A DNA stretch of 64,000 nt from Gonatopus flavifemur. Its lineage: Eukaryota > Arthropoda > Insecta > Hymenoptera > Dryinidae. Under the pieces are notes generated by a model, which saw nothing but the letters and a program-made list of their open reading frames with translations, was not told the origin of the DNA and did no database searches. The stretch covers positions 1,116,001 through 1,180,000 of the forward strand of contig JAFFJZ010000029.1 in assembly GCA_018340375.1 (NCBI GenBank). The letters are read 5' to 3'. Made by a program: the position numbers and the translations under genes. Below, one piece after another: positions 43,401 to 56,392 of the stretch (position 1 is the stretch's first letter; every line of letters begins with the position of its first letter).

Positions 43401-46168
43401 TTATGACAAATGTCCTTACTCTTTCACACTCTGAACACGAAATGATTGACACTCAACAAAAGGAAGAGGAAAGATCAATGTGTTGTCTGTTTTATTCATT
43501 CTTTTGATGCGTGTTTTATTGCATCCACGCAAACAAGTCTTTTTACGATCGCTCGACCTTCTTCGATTCTTCTTCATTTCATAGAAGAAAATTCATTGTC
43601 ATTTCAAGAAAGTGGGCAAAAAATTAATTCCGATATCACTGTTTCATGTAGATCATGAAAATTATGAATGACGGGAATGATACGAATGACAGGTGAACGT
43701 TGAGATCGAAATGAGCAGTTTGTGACAGAGAGGAGGTGGGGTCGAGGGTAATCGATACGTTCATGTTTGTCAGAAGCAATCTTCATTGAGTGAACATTAT
43801 GGATCTTAGTGGATCATGAATATCAAGCTTCGGTAACAACATCTTTGGGTGTTTTCGTAGGGGGGAAAGGATCTGTTGTATTTACGATAGATTTACCGCA
43901 GCGTGACATAATTTAAATACCTTGTATTCTCCCCGGCAGGGACAATCTTACATCGATAGCCGACCCTCGAATTCAAACCGTATTGTTTGAACTTTTAGCT
44001 TGACAAGGATCCCAAGGGATTCCCAACTTGTTCAAACGTTCTTGTTTCTTTTACTCAATGCCTCTACCTGCTTACCGCTGTTATGATCGTCCTTTATCAA
44101 TCCTATCGTCGTATGATATTTCAGAATGAATTTTTATTGATTGGTTTATGGGAGTTTTGTACATTTTTATAATGATAGGGGTACTGAATGATTCTTCGAT
44201 CTACTGACATAGATGATAATTTTCAATTTACACACCTCTCCGAAAATATATTTTGAAAATTAAGAACACTATGGCTCCCAAAAGATATTTCCTCGTGTTG
44301 CTTAAGACTTCTTGCATTTTTCTCAATCATTTCTGAAGACAATGTCTCTTCGACAATAAATGCTATGTGGGAGGTCTAATATTTTTGTAAAGTCAGCTGG
44401 GCATGTAACTTCAAAATGTATGTGCAACTTTCACTTTCTACGAATTCTAGTAAAAAGTAGGATGTCATAGCCGAACATAGTTGTTATTTCACCCCTGGGC
44501 CAAATATGAGTAGTTACCTCAGGCTCACATCAAACTGCACATTACATCCCTCATCGGGACCATAGCATTCCAGATCAAGTTTTTATGTGAACCCAATATC
44601 AATATCTGCTTGGATTGGAGAGCAATTATTCAGCTTCAATGCAATGGTGCATGGAGCATTCCTCTCTGTATAAGGAGACGAATTGATTTCAGGATTATCT
44701 ATCGTGGTCCTGAAATCGTCCGCTGAAACTTATCGGCCAACTGCTATCGTTTTTTTAGAGGAAGTTTTTGTAAAAGATTTGAGCGGACAAAAAGAACAAT
44801 TCTGAGTTGTTTAATTCAATTCTGTGACAGAACCAATTCCAGAAGATTTCCTGGGAGGTCAGGGCTATTGTGAGGTTCCTGAACAAAACAATCCTTGAAA
44901 GTATCGGTTGTGAGGAATGATATCACTTACATTCAATGAGGATGATTTATCACTTCCAAATATCATTCAAATAGCTTACCTGCAACAAAGAAGAATACAG
45001 AACATTAACTAAAAATTTTTAAAAGTGCAAAAAAGTGTATATTTACAATGAACGTATATTTGTGTACAGGGAAATCAATATTCCTCTGGATCAAATATAC
45101 TCCGGTAAATAATAAACAAGTGACATGTCGTAGAAATATGCGTGTGTTGATAGCTAATAAACCATATTAAGTGAGAATCATGATGAATTTGCATGAAAAG
45201 GATATTTATTTCGCCGTCATCAAATATGCATTCGATAACTATAAATAAACCTTTGTCTCAATACATCAATAATTTCACTATCGTTGGTGGAGAACGTCCA
45301 TTAAGTTTCATTAATCATTGAGATTTGATACAAACGCTGATCTTCATAACGATGAACGACCTTTCAAATATATTTCAATTCATTTAAAATCGTGTTTTGG
45401 ATGGAGTTTGAACATTCATTTATCATTGAAAAGTTGGGATCAATTGATGGAATTTAATGAACACTTTGAGGCTGGGATGATGATATCTCATCATTATTTT
45501 AATTACAAAACTTTCTGTCAAAAGTATTCAGTTTGAATAAATTCAAAACCGACGCAATATTTGAATATTGGCTCTTGAATTGAGCGATTCGAAACACCAA
45601 GTCCATATTTTTCTTTCAATTCCTGTTCCCTGACATTTGGAATGTGGAAGAATTTCAATTCTTCGTAATTCTCATTTCCCTCCAACTTCTGTCGTGCGAT
45701 TGAGTTTTCAATTAACCAATTGCAAGCTTCGTATGTCAATTTTAGATTGATTTTAAGTTGGTCACACATTCAATAATGGTTTATGGAACGTTTAATTGGA
45801 TGTCCGCATCAAGGTCTTCATCGACGTTTCTCTTGAGTCATCTACGCGGTACAGAGTGAGTCCTAATTCTATGATCAGTTGATTTTGAGATGAGTTTTAA
45901 AATCAATAGAAATATGAGGTATAAATAAATTATAAACATATCGAATAAAATCAAATTGTATAACATCCTGATTATCAGGGAGTTATCATATTTCATAATC
46001 AGACATTTTAAAGTTCAATTCATTTAAAAATATCTGGAAGTGAGATTGGAGGCAGTGTTCTTAATTGGGAAGAATGTCCACGTTCTTTCCATGATAGATA
46101 ATGAGATTGTAAAAAATAGTTCTGGAATTTTCTCAGAAAAAATAGTGGCAGCAAAATTCCTCTATAAA
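40493..46168. other. Unique-looking non-coding DNA; splice-like signals only
   Basis: No element with paired termini and no ORF with a recognisable domain. C/T-rich tracts occur at 41940-42050, 42300-42420 and 43080-43380, with an 11-C run at 43327-43337. See the separate splice-signal entry. The 116-codon ORF at 42072 and 124-codon ORF at 43060 are low-complexity at their ends. Confidence 0.4.
43112..43177 (+). other. Possible small exon between splice-like signals
   Basis: A long pyrimidine tract ends in TTCTTGTCCCGCAG at 43111, a strong 3' splice-site consensus. A possible donor (ACG|GTATGG) follows at 43178. A second comparable acceptor (CTTTCGCCCGTCGCAG) ends at 43382. The open frame here (VVYVGSSPSVSMIPRPSSC) matches nothing I know. 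It could be an exon of a gene extending out of the window or chance. Confidence 0.15.
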
Positions 46169-46311
46169 CCCGAGTAAAAATGTTCGGTTCGCCAAACGGG
46201 ACTGATGCAGATGTAGTGCAGGTGCATGATGTCTGCAACAGTACCGCAAAAAACGCAACGCTCCTGCAGTAGTCCCGTTTGGCGAACCCAAAATGAAAAT
46301 GTTCACTCGGG
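46169..46311. mobile_element. 143-bp MITE with CCCGAGTAAAAATGTTC ends, AA duplication
   Basis: CCCGAGTAAAAATGTTCGG and, inverted, CCCGAGTGAACATTTTCAT begin the arms. TTCGCCAAACGGGACT has its complement AGTCCCGTTTGGCGAA. AA flanks both ends (46167-46168, 46312-46313). Interior GCAG/TGCA words fill a short loop. Confidence 0.8.
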
Positions 46312-49300
46312 AAATAGGGAATTCTCTACTACGATATTGTTGGCTTTATTTTCATTCGTGAAGAATTCAACACCCAAAAATGGATAAAAAATCCCGTTAT
46401 TTCTTTTAAAAACACATTTCCCCAACGATCGTGGGACGAAATTCAGCACTTGGGTGAAGAAAAATTGTCCATATTTTTTGAAGTATTCGAACTTGATGTA
46501 TTCTTTAAGAAAAAATGTATGTTCACCAATCGACAATAAATCACGAAATTCGAATAATTATTGACAATAAAATTTCTCCCTCCTCCAACCGCATACAGTT
46601 TCATCCGAAGTTCTACGTACCACAGCATTTTTCCAAAATTTTTCTCTTAAACTAGTATCATTGTATCTCTCTCATATGAAACCCCTGACATTTCTTTCTG
46701 TGTCAAGTTGAATCATCACAATTTTATACTTTGACGATCGATAAAAATCACAAGTACTACCAATTATACGTATTTATTTGAAACATCACGAGAATGTCAC
46801 AATTCGAGTGTCCTCTACGATACCGTGTATCGTGTCGAACTTGAATGTCACGTGTGGATAAAAGGGGACAGCGTCAATTTAAACCGAATTGCTTCCAAAG
46901 TATTGATGACCTTGTCAACGTCTTATATGACCCAATTCCTCTGCAATCGTAAAAAAAAGAACAAATGATTTCATTCCCCTATTGCGATGCGGTATGTGAC
47001 TGAAGTTTGAATCTTTTGTAGAAACGAAACGAAAATTCAAATCCACAAAATCTGATAAATGATCGTTATTCAGCTTTTCTAATCAACTCTGTAGAACTAG
47101 AAACATCGCTCAAAAAATGTACTGTGAAATTTAGGGGCTTTAACAGTTGAGTATTTTGTTATTCGGTTACTAATTCGTTTCGATAAAAGATTCAAACTTC
47201 TGCAACATTGGAAAAAAAAGGACAAAAATCTAAACAAACTCACTTTTTGTCTCCTACAAATGAAATTCTATTATTTCTATTCTGAATTCCGGAATATTAG
47301 TTGGAAGTCTAGCACTAATTTCTGAGCCATGAAATCTTAAAAAGGTGTAATAGATATCCTATGCAACTGAACATCCCAAATGAATCTTGAAAACTATGTT
47401 CCATCTTTGAACATTTACTTCCCATGGATATAAAATATGATGACCTCCAAGAACATACGAATGCGATACAACTGTGGGTTATACAGGAGCAACATCAAGG
47501 TGGTTTACCGTGTATATAGGCGGTCGACGACGTGAGAGCATATATCCTTCTCCCCACTATGCGCAGCTATGCAAGCAGTTAATTAGCCCAAGTGAGAGAA
47601 GTTTGCGTTGTGTGTACAAGAAATTAAGCGATCTTGGAAATCCGCATCGAAGAACATTCTATACATATCGTTGCAGTATCTCTCGCACACAATTTCACTT
47701 ATAAACGTGATCAAGTTCAGTTCGAGATAGCACCAACTACGAAATAACTTTTGTTCAAGATCCAATATATTTTCATTATTCGTATATAATGATTAACAAG
47801 TTCTAAGAGGTGAGTTTATTTCATAAAGAGCGATATTCTATCTATCGATCAGAATCATTATCCTTCTCAAATCACGAATAATACAATATAAAACAAATGA
47901 GATTCAATCATCAGACAATTCCAGTATTTACATGATGGATATATTTCTTTGAATAAGTATCGATGTTTCGTCTCTCATACGTATTTCTATACGATATTAC
48001 GATAAATCCCGAGAGTGGATTGGTGAGTTCACTTCGGCGTATCTCAAGTAGATTCCAACTTTTTTATTTTTCTCCTCTCTCTCTCTCTCTCGGAGATACC
48101 GTCCCATCCACGAATCCATGAAGATGAAGGTCGCTTCGTTTTGCTCAGCATATTGCCATAAATGCTAGAAAAAAGGAGTCACAATGCGGATTCTTATGAT
48201 GGGGATGTAAAAGTACGGACCAAAGAGAGAATAAAAAAAGCGTATCCCCCATACGTTATGCGCATGTATGGGGAATAAGCGAAGTTGCTGCTGCTTTCAA
48301 TTGCACGCTCGAGGTAAAAACCGAGCCAAGGTAGATGAGCAAGAGTGCAAAGGGAAAAGAAAAATAAATAAGTGCACGTATGTGCTCTTATCTCGAGAAT
48401 TCGTGGAAATGTGTATTAGTGCGTGAAAGTCAAGGCAGGTAGTAAAGAACAGGGTAGACGAGGCGGAACGAGAGAAAATGATAACTTTCCTCCTCTCTCC
48501 TTCCTGGCAATCGAGAGTTTTAAGGGAAATTTTTTCAGCCATATTCAAGACGTGTTCCGACTCACAAACGCGTAGCGCATAGTCGAGCTTTGGCCATGCA
48601 TAAGTCTTTCTTCCTCTTCGATTTCCTGGGGGAAAAAAGAAGAGCCGCGAAAGCGAGGACGCTTTCGGTCCACGATACAAAGGTGCGACGGGAACGCAAA
48701 GGAAATAAGTTTGTCCCCTCTTATACTCTTGTATTCGCTGGCTATGGTTCCCCTGTAATAGCACAACATAACATTTGATAAAAAGCTTCCTTTGCCAAGT
48801 AACGTAAATCGTTGGATTTTATTGTCAGTTTGAGCGATTTCTACTTGAATGAACAACACTTCTTGGTGAGCAAGGATGCAAGGATAGTTCGATCGTTCGG
48901 TTCTATCCATTCGAAGCTCTAGACGAATGGGAGGGGAATGAAATTGTGAAAATATGCACATGATGTGAATGACAACATGAATAAATGTTAATTGAAAAAA
49001 ACGTAACCACGGATGTACAGGGTAGGTACATCGGGAGTTACGACCTGACTTTCTCATAGTTTATGGGATAAACAAGCTTGGTAGTCCTGAACCATGTTTT
49101 TTTCTTTTTACTTTTTATGAGGTTGGGCGCTCGGTGGTGAGTTGGTGAGTTGTTGCGATGTTGGTGGTCCATCGCTACACTACGTAAAGACAGTTGCTTC
49201 TTCCTCGTCAAGGGTATACGACGACTACGTTACGAACACAAGAAAATCTAGGTAACGGTATATAGTGGCTTCCTGCACAAGATAACGCAAACCACTAACT

Positions 49301-52225
49301 AATGCGGTTTGAGAAAGACACCTCGACTCCGTACTACGCTTCCTTCTTTTACAAACACGTACACGAAGATATATACGTGAAGCAACAAAACAAGGAAAAG
49401 ACGAATAGATAGGTAGACGAGGGATGGAACTGGAACATCAAGGAATAAAGCTCACAAGAAAATTGCAGCAAGCTCGACCTTGCACGCAACAAACTGACGA
49501 TAAACTTTCGTTTACAGTTGAAATTTGCTTGCGACGATCGCCCAATACAAATCAGCACAGGGTAACATTTTTATTGGAAAACTAAACACCAAATGAATTG
49601 ATGAATTGTGTTTTAAAGAATATTCTCACCTGGAGTACATGTTCAACACTCTAAATTTAGGAAATTCAACAAGGAAACGTTGAGAACGAATAAACTGAAC
49701 ACACATAAATGTGTTTGCATACTTCTGTTGAATACCTCATCTACCTTACACATTCCAATATAATTGGAAACGATCTCACTGGCTTTAAGACGTTGCATGG
49801 CCCAAGTTATACGGGCATACGTTCCACGTTCTACTTCCATGATTACGTATCATATCCCCTGTACTTCTGAGTTCGATGCATAACAGTATCATAGTATTAT
49901 CTCCTTTCCTCGGAAGAAGTATCTTTCGGGAGAATTGTTAGGAGATATTTCTTCAATGACTTATACGACAATTTTCAGTATTCAAGCTCCTGCTTTCGTG
50001 TATATACTTTGTACATACACGTACATATCTAAAAATTGCACGAATGATTAATAAACAGTTATTCGATCCTTCCAACGATTGAAGAGGAAAGAAAGATTCA
50101 TCAGTAAAGGAAAAAAAGAGGAGAAAGACTGAAAGTTGTCAGACGTGACGATCCGCCAAACATACTCTCTTCTTCTCTACGAGACTTCTTTGCCCTCTTC
50201 TCCTTTTCCCTTGCTCCTTTCCGATAATTTTTCACACCACGTCAGTCGAATTACGTACTACGCCAACCAGCCAACCGCCGACATCGGTGAAACCGATATT
50301 TCAGTCAACTATAAAACTCCTATTTCTCATCTCACAGTCGTTTACTCTTCTTGTTATTCTTTGTTTTTTTACTCTCCCACAAATATTCTTTTCTGAAAAA
50401 ATATCTTTCGTCGAGGAGGAGCATATAGGGTAACCAATCTCGGTCTTGCGCCGGCAATCTACTTCTTTCATTGAATTGAATTATCGCTTCGAGATAGGAA
50501 GACAATAGAAAGTACAATTTTTATTCCGATCTTTCTTTTACCGTTGTCCAAAGGACTTTAAAACAACCATAACTTGTATTCCAATTCATCCTTCGAATCA
50601 CTTCATTTGAATTGGATCAGAATTTGCATGGACAAAAAAAATATATCTTCATCCAATTGTAGAATACATTCGTTCGAGTTACGAATTCACATATCAAAAT
50701 TTTTTCCCTCTGGTTATTTGTGTCGTCTTCCTTTCTCTAATTCCTTCTTTTTTCCTTTTTCACACTTTTCGACATTTTTCCGCTGAATTTTCCGTGTAAC
50801 CTCTCATCTTGAGTATTCGCATTCGCTCGACCAACGACGACACGCTCCCGCGGCGATTTATACTCTAGGTCGTTTCTGTCAAAAGGAAAAGTTTATGCAT
50901 AAATTTTTACGGCGATTCGTTGCGGAGTGACCTGCCACTTCTTTCTTCCATTTTCCCTCTACGCTACTCCACTGGTCTGTGAAGACAGAAAGAAAAAATA
51001 ACTCTGCGGGTTGGAATGATTGCAAAACGTTTTGGATTTTGATTTGTGTACAAAATCGGTTACCGAATTGAATTTCATGTGGTGCAATGTGAGAGATTCT
51101 TATGAGAAATTCCATACTGCACATCGGTGAAGAATTTTTTGGAGAATTCAACATCGACGTGTCATTAAGTTGTCGAGAGGACTTAAATTCCCATCAAAAG
51201 TTTGAGAATTCGGTGGACTAGGGAAGAAATATGCAACTTGTGGCGAGATTTGACTGAAAATTATGTGGGAAAATCTCAAGGTTACTCCCACTGCTTGTGG
51301 AATTTTTCTATAAGTTCGAGCGAAAGCGCGCGAAACTTGGTACGGTTTCCGCAAGGATTATCTGTGAATGAATGTCAGGAGAGTGAAATGAGGCGACGAG
51401 TTAAGGGGAGGTTCTCATCTAGCGACCCCAAAATAAAGTGAATTTCTCGAATTTGTTTTTCATGGAAGGCAGTAAATAAAGAACTTGGGGGTTTTCACAC
51501 TCAAATTGTTAATTGAGTGTTTAAGTACATAAAAAAATTTTTTTCAGTAAAAAATAATGCCATGGAAATGGTTGATACGTGTTGAAATATAACCACCTGA
51601 AAAACAGTGATCAATCGGGCGCCAATATAGCACTTACCAAAATTATCAGGAATCAAAAATCCAAAAATTTTTATGAAATATATTATATTTGTTGGAAGTT
51701 GCACCAATAAAACCAACAAAAAGTCCAAAATTAAAAAAATGACAGACAAGCAAACTTTTAGTAGCGTTTTTTCACCTTTTTTTCCTCCTCAAAGTGATAA
51801 AAAAGGAAAAAAAGCAAATGTCATCTCCATTTAGGTTCATCCTGCAATAAATTCAATCAACTGCAAAATAAAAAAAAAAACAATCCGTTCAGTAGTTTTT
51901 GAGATATGATGGAACGAAACTTGAAAAACATGGTTTCAAGAGAAACGCCTTCAAAAAGTTTCGAGATACGAATCCTTCAACTGGAGAACATTTTTTTCAT
52001 GTACTTTAAGACCCATTTAATGAGTTTCTAATAACTCGAGTCCTTAATTTACTTTCTTCTTAAGAAAATCAATTCGAGAAAATCACCTTATTTCGGAATT
52101 CGCTTGATGAGAACCTCTCCTTAATCTCTTAACAGACCCAGCCAACAAAATCAAGGGAGTGCTTCCAGCAGCGATGCCACTATTCGCTCATACATTCAAA
52201 AGTTCTTTGCACATATATCCATCAA
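46312..52225. other. Unique-looking non-coding DNA, no supported gene
   Basis: It contains a (CT)n run at 48075-48091. Two overlapping minus-strand ORFs (48297-48764, 155 codons; 48545-49057, 170 codons) are the longest open frames but show no domain, signal peptide or repeat, and they overlap in different frames. Other ORFs are short. This could be intronic or intergenic DNA of a neighbouring gene. Confidence 0.4.
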
Positions 52226-52518
52226 CCTTAGTAGAAATTTGATCAGGCATTTCCTATTTTTAATAAGGGCCTGATCAGGTTAGAATCCGGAAACAGGGAA
52301 TAAGGAAATCTTATGAGGCGCTTACAAGGGACTTATCTAATTTCCCTAATAGAATTCAAATAGGGTTGTAACGCAGGAGGACAATAAGGTTCGGATGAGA
52401 TTTCCATAAAATGGAGTGAAATAGGGAAAACCATAACGAAACCCGATGAGGACCTGATAGGAAATTAGGAATGCTTCATGAAGCCTTGTTATTTTCCCAT
52501 CCGAAATTCCTACTGGGG
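52226..52518. mobile_element. 293-bp element with CCnnAGTAGnAATTT ends, AA duplication
   Basis: CCTTAGTAGAAATTTGATC and, inverted, CCCCAGTAGGAATTTCGG are flanked by AA (52224-52225, 52519-52520). Interior words CCTGATCAGG, AGGGAATAAGG, GATGAGGACCTGATAGG and TTTCCCTAAT recur in both orientations. Confidence 0.72.
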
Positions 52519-52639
52519 AATTTATGTGTGAAAATGGAAGCGACTTGTTAGTATTTCACTTGGAGAACCACTTGGTAGCGCTCCCAGATAATGCTGGTAG
52601 TGCTAAGCTAGGGCTACGTTATAAATGATAACATATATG

Positions 52640-53081
52640 CACTGAGAAAAAAATAAAAGTGCCATTAACCACCACACGTAGTTGAAGAATTTATGAATGA
52701 ATCAACGAATTCTCAGTTGAAATGACTCGGAAATTGTAGACTCAACTACGCCACCTTTCACTGTCTCAAACATATCACTTGATCTTATGAACCAATGTGT
52801 GTCAACGTCAACAAATCACAGAAGAAGTTCCATCCAAAATCTCACGTAGTTGAGTCAACCTCGCAGGCAATCGATGCTTTGTTATTTTGTGTCAAATGTA
52901 TATGGATACTTGACGCAAACTATTTTTCATTGTCCTAATTATTCACGTAGTTGACTCAACAGAGTCGGCCAACCTAGGGAATGATTCAATGCAACCTCCA
53001 GAGTTGGTTGAACGTATTCAACCTCCTGGCGTAGTTGAATCAATTACGGTTTCGTTCAGTTCACTAATCCTCTTCTCAGTG
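52640..53081. mobile_element. 442-bp CACTGAG element with ACGTAGTTGA repeats, TG duplication
   Basis: The left end CACTGAGAAAAAAATAAAAG and right end AATCCTCTTCTCAGTG are flanked by TG (52638-52639, 53082-53083). (G/A)CGTAGTTGA(C/A)TCAAC or its complement occurs about six times (for example at 52677, 52742, 52845, 52947, 53032), in both orientations. Confidence 0.8.
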
Positions 53082-53083
53082 TG

Positions 53084-56000
53084 TGCTGTGGTAGCATGCA
53101 GTCTCAAGGTCATGGAAAAGTTACTACATTGCTACCGTTAGCGCTACTAGTAGCAAAAACGTAAATTTGGGAGCACCTTGCTGACTAAGGAGTCATCAAA
53201 TTTCCAGGGTGTGTAAAGTGAGCACAAAAAACAATCACCGACATAATGGAAAGAGCTGAACTTTAGTCAATTTTCAAATTAAATCGCAGCCCATCCCGGC
53301 CACGCTTCTCAAAGTTATGTGAATTTCGTTGTAACTCTGCGTCATTCGCTGCTTAGCAAGACACTTGACACGTGCGAAGATTCGAATTCCTGAAAAATTC
53401 ATTCTTTCCTTTCCGTAACAAAAATCTATGAGAATATAGTGAGATCAAAATATTCATCAGATGAAACAGATTTAGGTGAAGATTTCCAAAAGAAACCAAT
53501 GAGTAATTGAATTTTCTGAAGTATAAAATCGACGTGTTGAATCAACTCAGCAATTCATTCAACAATCCAGATCCATATTCATACATTTTGGAAAAACATA
53601 TCAATGAAATTAGAAAATAATGTCCATTAACATAACGGAGATGAATGAAACTCGCGAAAAAGAAGAATAAAATGACTTTTCATAAAAAATTCATACCATT
53701 TGCGGCGCGAGAAAATATGTATGAGAACAAAAATATCTTATTTCACGGTAGCTGAGGTGAACTATATAGTCTTACACGAACTCCCACGATGAAGCGTGGG
53801 AATATATGAAAATCATGGATTCGTCGATCACTTTAATGAACCTTCTCCTATCCAGTGTGTTACCACAACTATCTCTTGAAGACGATGATGGCGACGACGT
53901 TGGAGACGGGCTCTCGACGGCTCTCGTTTTCCAGGCTAATGGCGTTCCTGGGGCGTCGCCGTACGATCGTCGCGGTACGTTCCTTACTTTTCTTGACTTC
54001 GTCGTCAGCCGAGAAAATCCTCGAGCATCCTTGGGAGCCAACGAGGCGAATTATTGATGGAGATGTATACATATATGTGTATAGACGTACATATATAGTC
54101 AGTATCGCACCGATTCCAATTTTCTGGCTGCCTGATCTCCCTACCTATCGATGCATGCACGTACCAGGCCTTTAACTACTCAATATAGCATCTTCCAGCG
54201 TGTCTCGCGAATACTTTTCATGAAAATTAAGATCGTACCAGGAATATTCGAATATAAAAATAATATCTTCCTTGATCATGGTAGATTGCTGATGTTTTCG
54301 AGACCTATCGGTTCTTGGCGAAAATCATCTTTAGAATGTGAGATTTCTATCAAGGATTGAACTCCATACATCGAGATATGATGAGCGATGATGACACACC
54401 AACACCAACAACAATCAATTCGATCTTCGTCATCTCGGTTTTTATCATCTCGTGGAAAGATGAGTGTATTTCTGTTTGATAATCAATGTGATGACAACTA
54501 CAATTATGCCTTGGTTCATTGTGAAGAAGTCCAATGAGTCCGCTTAACTGGGACGTCCTATTATATTCCATGGCTAAAGCGTGTTAACGCACGTCAGTGA
54601 TCCAATGAAGAACCAACGAAAGACATCCGATGCCAATGAAATGTGATCCAATTGAATCTATCTAACACCGTCATCTATTGAACAAAAACAAATTGATTGC
54701 TAATTTCTCATTAATCCACAACTCTACCACGGAATCAATCTCATTTATTGATTTCATTCCTATTTTTGTGTATCCAATATGTTTCTCGACGTCTTTGGGC
54801 CACCAAACTAAGAAGAAAGGACTAGCTATTTCCTCCACGACGTGTGCCATTTGAGAAAAGAACAATCATTGAGAACACGAGATCTCCACGAAGTGTCGGA
54901 AAAAGCATCGTCCCTCCCGCCGCTTAGTTCTTTTCGCCTTTTCTTTCTCTCCTTTTCACAGGTATACACTGTATCCAGAGTTCCTCCATACTCAATCTAC
55001 TTTCTTTTTCTTTTTCGATCTGTACGGTGAAGTAATCTACGAGCGTTTGAGAAAACGAAACACGCACAACCGAAGAAAATCGAAATATTAACGTACAAGA
55101 CAGGTTCGAAATGATGCTCGAAATGCCTGCTATTCCTTTATCATCAAAGTCTAATAAGGGAGTTAACCTGGTGGTCATTGCGGTACTATCAAGCGATCCT
55201 CGGACTCGCCATTTTCCTGAGTTCTACTACTAGTATCTTCTTCATACACATCACCCCAGAGATTTCTCCAGGACTGAATGGGACGAACTTTCTTGACTTC
55301 ATCGTCAACCGGTACATTAAAACCAGCTTTTCAAACACAAATCACACAAACGGGACTAGTTTTGTATAGGTACTACGTTCTCTCAACAATCTCAACATCC
55401 CCTACGTAGGGAATAAAATAACCTTCACCTCCATTGATGCATCATCGCAACTCGGTAATCGCAACATATTTCAATAGAAAATAACGTTCGTGGTCATAAT
55501 CATTATCACAGTCGCGCACAACGAAAACTGAAGTATAGGAGCACTATTCTCTGTAGTAATAATTACATTAATCGTCATTCGTTATTTGGATTACTTCCAG
55601 GATTTAAGCTCGTCGCAGTACGCTCGTAACAATACAACCTAGTCAGTAAGTACGAAAAAAAAGTCACGCAATATTTATCTTGGCAATCGATTGTGTATTA
55701 TGACACGTTCAAGTGCCACAGGGACGGATAATAAATTATGGTTCTCTCTTGTTTTTTCTTCCCCTTTTCTTTTTTTCTGCCCTCGCTTCTTGTACCAACA
55801 CCACCTACATTCAAGCACGATATCGAGAGGGAAGAAAAAATTCATAGCGTACGCTGCGATCTCGGTGATTTTCTACAAGAGCTATTTATCGTTCATTTAA
55901 AACACGCGGTCGTAGACTGTTTTAGGCGTGTTGGCTCGATCGTATCTAACTCCCGAACGGTCAAAAAATTTTATCCGGGGTCTTGGACATTCGTGCCGGG

Positions 56001-56392
56001 TATTATGAACGTATAAATGTATGTACGTGTATATACACAGATATTGAGATTTCGGTAGAATTGGTCGGAGTCATCGCCCTCGCTCGAGTACCGATTTTTC
56101 ATCAAGAGAACCATTTTTCACGGATATCTTTGATGTGAAGTTCTGAAACGTGATCGAATATTTTCTTTGTCGTTGAAATGGAGGATCTTGAGTTCCCGGA
56201 CACAAATTGAACTTTGAGTTTACTGATGTCAGGAAACATGGATATTTATCACTCCTGGTTTTCTTCAAATCATTCGAAATCTGAAAATATATAAAATAAA
56301 CCGGAATTCTATTCGCGGACTCCAACTAAGTGAATGAGAAATCAAATAGGGCCGGGTGAGGGATCAGAGGAGAGCTACATAGAGAAAGAGGA
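53084..56392. other. Mostly unique-looking non-coding DNA
   Basis: 53130-53180 contains a few GCTACC/GGTAGC words. 53806-54060 is GC-richer and open in three plus frames and on the minus strand (acidic EDDDGDDVGDG in one frame), so it might be an exon, but no frame shows a domain. The rest has no supportable feature. Confidence 0.35.

Noticed and set aside
48297..49057. Minus-strand ORFs of 155 and 170 codons as genes
   Set aside because: They overlap in different frames, have no recognisable domain and no supporting splice or start context; open length alone is weak evidence.
53806..55369. Similarity between FLTFLDFVVSREN (about 53990) and NFLDFIVNRY (about 55295) as a duplicated exon
   Set aside because: The match is about ten residues, the second frame lacks an ATG start, and nothing else around aligns; likely chance.
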